From positions 1 through 7,297 of the forward strand of contig DAHVAE010000036.1 in assembly GCA_027314795.1 (NCBI GenBank): a stretch of DNA of 7,297 bases, read 5' to 3'. The stretch is from Candidatus Saccharimonadota bacterium (GTDB taxonomy: Bacteria; Patescibacteriota; Saccharimonadia; Saccharimonadales; UBA4665). Made by a program: the position numbers and the translations under genes. Position 1 is the first letter of the stretch. The number at the start of each line of letters is the position of its first letter. Under the pieces are notes generated by a model. The model did no database searches and was not told where the DNA came from. It saw nothing but the letters and a program-made list of their open reading frames with translations. Positions 4,727 to 7,297 of this stretch are shown here, piece by piece.

Positions 4727-5695
4727 GTGGCTGACTATATATATTCGCTGATTTTACTGGTAGTTGCCTTAGTGTGCATTGAACTAAGAAAGAGTTACCA
4801 CGCTGTTCCTAAAATCGAGATAAGACGTATGGCCAGGCAAGGCGATAAGCTTGCTGAGAAGATATATAGCGCGGTAGCTTATGAGGAAAGCTTAGAGCTG
4901 TTTTTATGGATAGTTATTATACTTTGCGCAGCTGGTAGTCTTATTTTATTTAATAGAGTTGCGCCGCTCTGGTTAGATTTTATTGCCGTTATATTGTTTA
5001 TATGGGTAGCTTTTGCCTGGCTGCCTAAAAGACGCGTCGACAGCTTTAGTCGAATAGTAGCCGAGTATTTTACGCCAGTAGTTATCTGGTTGCTTAATTA
5101 TTTACAGCCGATGTTTAAACTGGTCAATAAACTAGGTTCAAAAAGTCTAGATATTCATACTGGTCTCTATGATAAAAATGACCTTCTTCAACTCATTGAT
5201 CGGCAGATAAAACAATCAGACAATCGTATAGATATTCAAGATCTAGAGTTAATAAAGAGGGGGCTTAAACTACCAAACAAAAAGGTCGGTAGTTATTGTA
5301 CAAGCTGGTCAAAAGTTCACCATACTCTAGCTCATGAAGCTATGGGCCCAATTCTGCTCGATGAACTTCATAAATCTGGGCAACTCTTCATTCCAGTTCT
5401 TGAAGATAACCAGACCAAGAAGGTTATCGGCATGATTAATACTGGTGTTATAGATATAGCTAAAGCCGGTGAAGTGAGAGACCTGATGGACAACAAAGTC
5501 TATTACCTAAATGAAGACGACAGTTTAACTGATGCTGTTAATGCCGTAACTCAAACTGGTAGTCCGGTCTTTATAGTCTTAGATAAAAAAGAGCGTTTAA
5601 CTGGCCTAATCACTTTCAAAGACATAGTTAGCCAGTTGATTTCTCTGGAGCCAAAAACCAAACTTGTCATTCCAGAAAATCACGAAGAATCCTAA
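4727..5695 (+). CDS. CNNM/CorC-like membrane protein with CBS domains
   Basis: Hydrophobic segments lie at about 3-19, 58-76, 81-99 and 111-127, the layout of the CNNM (DUF21) membrane domain, including the intervening 'EIRRMARQGDKLAEKIY' helix typical between its first two segments. A linker 'YDKNDLLQLIDRQI' (149-161), acidic and helical, matches the segment that precedes the CBS pair in HlyC/CorC-type transporters. The region 187-245 ('FIPVLEDNQTKKVIGMI') is a divergent first CBS domain and 250-305 ('VRDLMDNKVYYLNEDDSLTDAV...GLITFKDIV') a good second one. CBS pairs usually bind adenine nucleotides, and CNNM proteins are linked to Mg2+ or other cation export. The C-terminal CorC/transporter-associated domain is absent, since the protein ends 17 residues after CBS2. 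GTG 4727 is the start that includes the first membrane segment. Transport substrate is inferred from the family only. Confidence 0.8.
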   Translation: MADYIYSLILLVVALVCIELRKSYHAVPKIEIRRMARQGDKLAEKIYSAVAYEESLELFLWIVIILCAAGSLILFNRVAPLWLDFIAVILFIWVAFAWLPKRRVDSFSRIVAEYFTPVVIWLLNYLQPMFKLVNKLGSKSLDIHTGLYDKNDLLQLIDRQIKQSDNRIDIQDLELIKRGLKLPNKKVGSYCTSWSKVHHTLAHEAMGPILLDELHKSGQLFIPVLEDNQTKKVIGMINTGVIDIAKAGEVRDLMDNKVYYLNEDDSLTDAVNAVTQTGSPVFIVLDKKERLTGLITFKDIVSQLISLEPKTKLVIPENHEES

Positions 5696-5700
5696 ACAGA

Positions 5701-5709
5701 TGTTAGAAT
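5701..5709 (+). promoter_or_regulatory. Extended -10 promoter of aspS, leaderless geometry
   Basis: TGTTAGAAT is an extended -10 (TG at 5701-5702, hexamer TAGAAT at 5704-5709) sitting in the 21-nt gap after the CBS-protein stop codon and ending 7 nt before ATG 5717. No Shine-Dalgarno is present. aspS may therefore be transcribed separately as a leaderless mRNA. Confidence 0.5.
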
Positions 5710-5716
5710 AAGTCTC

Positions 5717-7030
5717 ATGGACCGGACTTTAGTTAAAGACCTTGCTGACTATGAAGGCAAACAAGCTAGCGTTAGCGGCTGGCTACATAAAAAGCGCTTA
5801 CTTGGCGGCCTAACTTTTATTAACCTCAGAGATAGAAGCGGTCTAGCTCAAATAGTTATAAAAGACAAAAATCAAGTCAATAAATTACATGGCCTGCAAG
5901 TCGGCACTATCATCAAGGTAATCGGTAACGTAATTAAAGAACCTAGGGCACCAGGAGGATTCGAAATCCACGACCCTGAGGTAGAAATTTTAGTGCCTGT
6001 AACAGACGAGCCTCCGATCGAAATAGATAAACCAATCAGGCATGGTTCAGACAACTTAGACACGCTGTTTGAATATAGGTTCTTAAACATTAGAAACTTA
6101 CAGGAACAAAAGATATTTAAAATCCGTGCAAGTTTGGTTCAATACCTAAGAGAGTTTTTAATAAATCACGAGTTTACCGAAATACAAACACCAAAATTGT
6201 TACCCGGAGCTACTGAAGGCGGTACAGAAGTTTTTAAGCTTGATTATTTTGGTCAACAAGCCACACTAGCTCAAAGCCCACAGTTGTATAAACAAATGTT
6301 GGTTGGAGCATTTGAAAGAGTATTTGAAATAGCTCCGGCCTTTAGAGCTGAACCTAGTGCGACAACTAGACACATGAGTGAAGTAATGATGCTCGACATT
6401 GAAATGGGTTTTATTAACAATCATGACGAAGTTCTGGACATGGTAGGGGATATGACAATTTATGCCTTACAACAGGTCTATGAAAAACATGCCGACGATC
6501 TGAAATCACTTAAGGCACCAGACCTAGTATTATCAGCTAAGATCCCGAAAATAGCTGTTAAAGAAATCCATGAACTATATAGCAAGGCAACAGGTAAGGA
6601 TACTACGACCGAAAAAGATTTGACACCAGAAGAAGAAAAATGGATCTCAGATTACGCTAAGAAGCAATTTAGTTCTGAACTAGTTTATGCAACACAATTC
6701 CCAGTTGAAGCTATGAAGTTCTATCATCAAATTAACCCTGAAGACCCTCAAACAGTAATGTGGGGAGATCTAATTTTCAGAGGGTTAGAAATAGCAACAG
6801 TACCGCTTCGAGAATATCATTACGATGTTCTCTTAGAACAAATGAAAAAAGCTGGTTTGGATATAAATAACCCAGGCTATAAGTACTATCTACAGGCTTT
6901 TAAATATGGTCTGCCGGCTCACGGTGGCTGCGGTTTTGGTATTGATAGATTCGTCGAGAAAACTATTGGCCTTAATAACGTTAAAGAAGCTACACTCTTT
7001 CCTAGAGATATTAACCGACTGTCACCATAA
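5717..7030 (+). CDS. aspS: Aspartyl-tRNA synthetase, archaeal type, probably non-discriminating (Asp/Asn)
   Basis: This class IIb synthetase charges tRNA with aspartate in the cytoplasm. An OB-fold anticodon domain (about 15-95, 'VSGWLHKKRLLGGLTFINLRD') precedes the catalytic core. Motifs seen are 'TPKLLPGATEGGTEVF' (159-173), the aspartate-pocket 'QSPQLYKQ' (186-193), motif 2 'FRAEPSATTRHMSE' (209-222) and motif 3 'GFGIDRF' (407-412) with the 'LFPRDINRLSP' end. QSPQ rather than an SGQ-type motif marks AspRS over AsnRS. At 437 residues and without the bacterial GAD insertion, it is the archaeal/eukaryal-like form. His24 after GW and Pro79 in the following loop appear to match positions linked to tRNA(Asn) acceptance in non-discriminating enzymes, which would then need GatCAB. 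Archaeal enzymes usually read GGQR before motif 3; here residues 361-365 read TVPLR. ATG 5717 gives the normal N-terminus. Confidence 0.92.
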   Translation: MDRTLVKDLADYEGKQASVSGWLHKKRLLGGLTFINLRDRSGLAQIVIKDKNQVNKLHGLQVGTIIKVIGNVIKEPRAPGGFEIHDPEVEILVPVTDEPPIEIDKPIRHGSDNLDTLFEYRFLNIRNLQEQKIFKIRASLVQYLREFLINHEFTEIQTPKLLPGATEGGTEVFKLDYFGQQATLAQSPQLYKQMLVGAFERVFEIAPAFRAEPSATTRHMSEVMMLDIEMGFINNHDEVLDMVGDMTIYALQQVYEKHADDLKSLKAPDLVLSAKIPKIAVKEIHELYSKATGKDTTTEKDLTPEEEKWISDYAKKQFSSELVYATQFPVEAMKFYHQINPEDPQTVMWGDLIFRGLEIATVPLREYHYDVLLEQMKKAGLDINNPGYKYYLQAFKYGLPAHGGCGFGIDRFVEKTIGLNNVKEATLFPRDINRLSP

Positions 7031-7071
7031 GTATTAATTTAACTCTCTAAGCATTTTCTTGGTCTGAAGAG

Positions 7072-7077
7072 TAAAAT
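7072..7077 (+). promoter_or_regulatory. -10 box with leaderless spacing
   Basis: TAAAAT ends 7 nt before ATG 7085, the same distance as in front of 847 and 5717. No Shine-Dalgarno or clear -35 is visible. The 54-bp gap after aspS shows no terminator hairpin. Confidence 0.4.
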
Positions 7078-7084
7078 ATTAACT

Positions 7085-7297
7085 ATGGAGTTACCAAATC
7101 GTCCGACAAAGGATCCATATCAAGAGCTGCCTATTAAAGACTATAGCTACATTAATACTCGAAGTAACATCCCTAAAAAAAGCAGCAATAAGCTCGGGTT
7201 AATAATTGGCATTGTTATAGCTCTTGTTTTAATTGGTGGCGGAGCTTATGCATTTATTCATTACGCCAAACATAAACCCATAAAGCACATAAGTAAC
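7085..7297 (+). CDS. Single-pass membrane protein, N-terminal part (runs off window)
   Basis: The frame from ATG 7085 stays open for 71 codons to the window end. Residues 1-36 are polar, with Pro, Lys, Tyr and Asn ('PNRPTKDPYQELPIKDY'). They precede a single hydrophobic segment at about 38-58 (LGLIIGIVIALVLIGGGAYAF) and then a Lys/His-rich stretch. With lysines before the segment and no cleavage motif, it looks like an N-terminal anchor (type II orientation) with the main domain outside the cell. The family cannot be named because the functional domain lies outside the window. A -10-like TAAAAT ends 7 nt upstream of the ATG. Confidence 0.75.
   Translation, partial: MELPNRPTKDPYQELPIKDYSYINTRSNIPKKSSNKLGLIIGIVIALVLIGGGAYAFIHYAKHKPIKHISN

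Noticed and set aside
5872..6090. Antisense open frame within aspS
   Set aside because: Shadow of the conserved OB-fold region of AspRS.
1..7297. CRISPR array, insertion sequence, prophage, tRNA or rRNA
   Set aside because: No spaced direct repeats, no transposase or terminal inverted repeats, no phage genes, and no cloverleaf or rRNA motif seen on either strand.

Overview
The window looks like chromosome of a Candidate Phyla Radiation (Patescibacteria) bacterium, most likely Candidatus Saccharibacteria (TM7). The evidence is low-to-moderate G+C, compact gene spacing, an archaeal-type AspRS, a LexA-type DNA-binding protein without a protease domain, several unrecognised small or zinc-ribbon proteins, and genes that appear to start at or next to their transcription start. 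This assignment is an inference from gene style; no marker gene proves it. Standard stop codons fit every gene.

Layout. 1-720 (minus) is the N-terminal part of a secreted, Ser/Thr/Asn-rich, beta-repeat surface protein, cut by the window edge. 721-846 is a divergent intergenic stretch with a perfect DnaA-box 9-mer and a candidate operator. 847-1317 encodes a LexA-type winged-helix protein with no S24 protease domain. 1318-1526 holds an extended -10 promoter, a cobalamin-family riboswitch and an expression platform with two mutually exclusive hairpins. The second hairpin is both terminator-like and hides the Shine-Dalgarno sequence of the next gene. 1527-2897 encodes an unrecognised 456-residue protein with a C-terminal zinc ribbon. 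2921-3109 is a 62-residue zinc-ribbon protein, apparently leaderless, overlapping a nadD-like nucleotidyltransferase whose best start is TTG at 3096. 3693-3908 lacks a convincing gene but carries a near-consensus sigma70 promoter followed by sequence that can fold into a long pseudoknot: a candidate standalone structured RNA of about 160 nt. 3909-4616 (minus) is a membrane-anchored DsbA-like oxidoreductase. 4617-4726 is a divergent promoter region. 4727-5695 is a four-helix membrane protein with CBS domains (CNNM/CorC-like). 5717-7030 is archaeal-type AspRS, probably non-discriminating. 7085-7297 is the start of a single-pass membrane protein cut by the window edge.

How the parts relate. The window is mostly a row of independently promoted genes rather than one operon. 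Four genes (847, 2921, 5717, 7085) have a -10-like hexamer ending 6-7 nt before the start codon, which suggests leaderless transcripts. Shine-Dalgarno sequences appear where the start is internal to a transcript (nadD), in the dsbA leader, and in the riboswitch-controlled gene. The DsbA-like protein is a plausible oxidant for exported proteins such as the surface protein at 1-720, which has two cysteines near its mature N-terminus. The most notable items are the compact cobalamin riboswitch controlling a protein with no recognisable B12 role, and the structured RNA candidate at about 3738-3900. No stretch longer than 300 bases lacks a gene.
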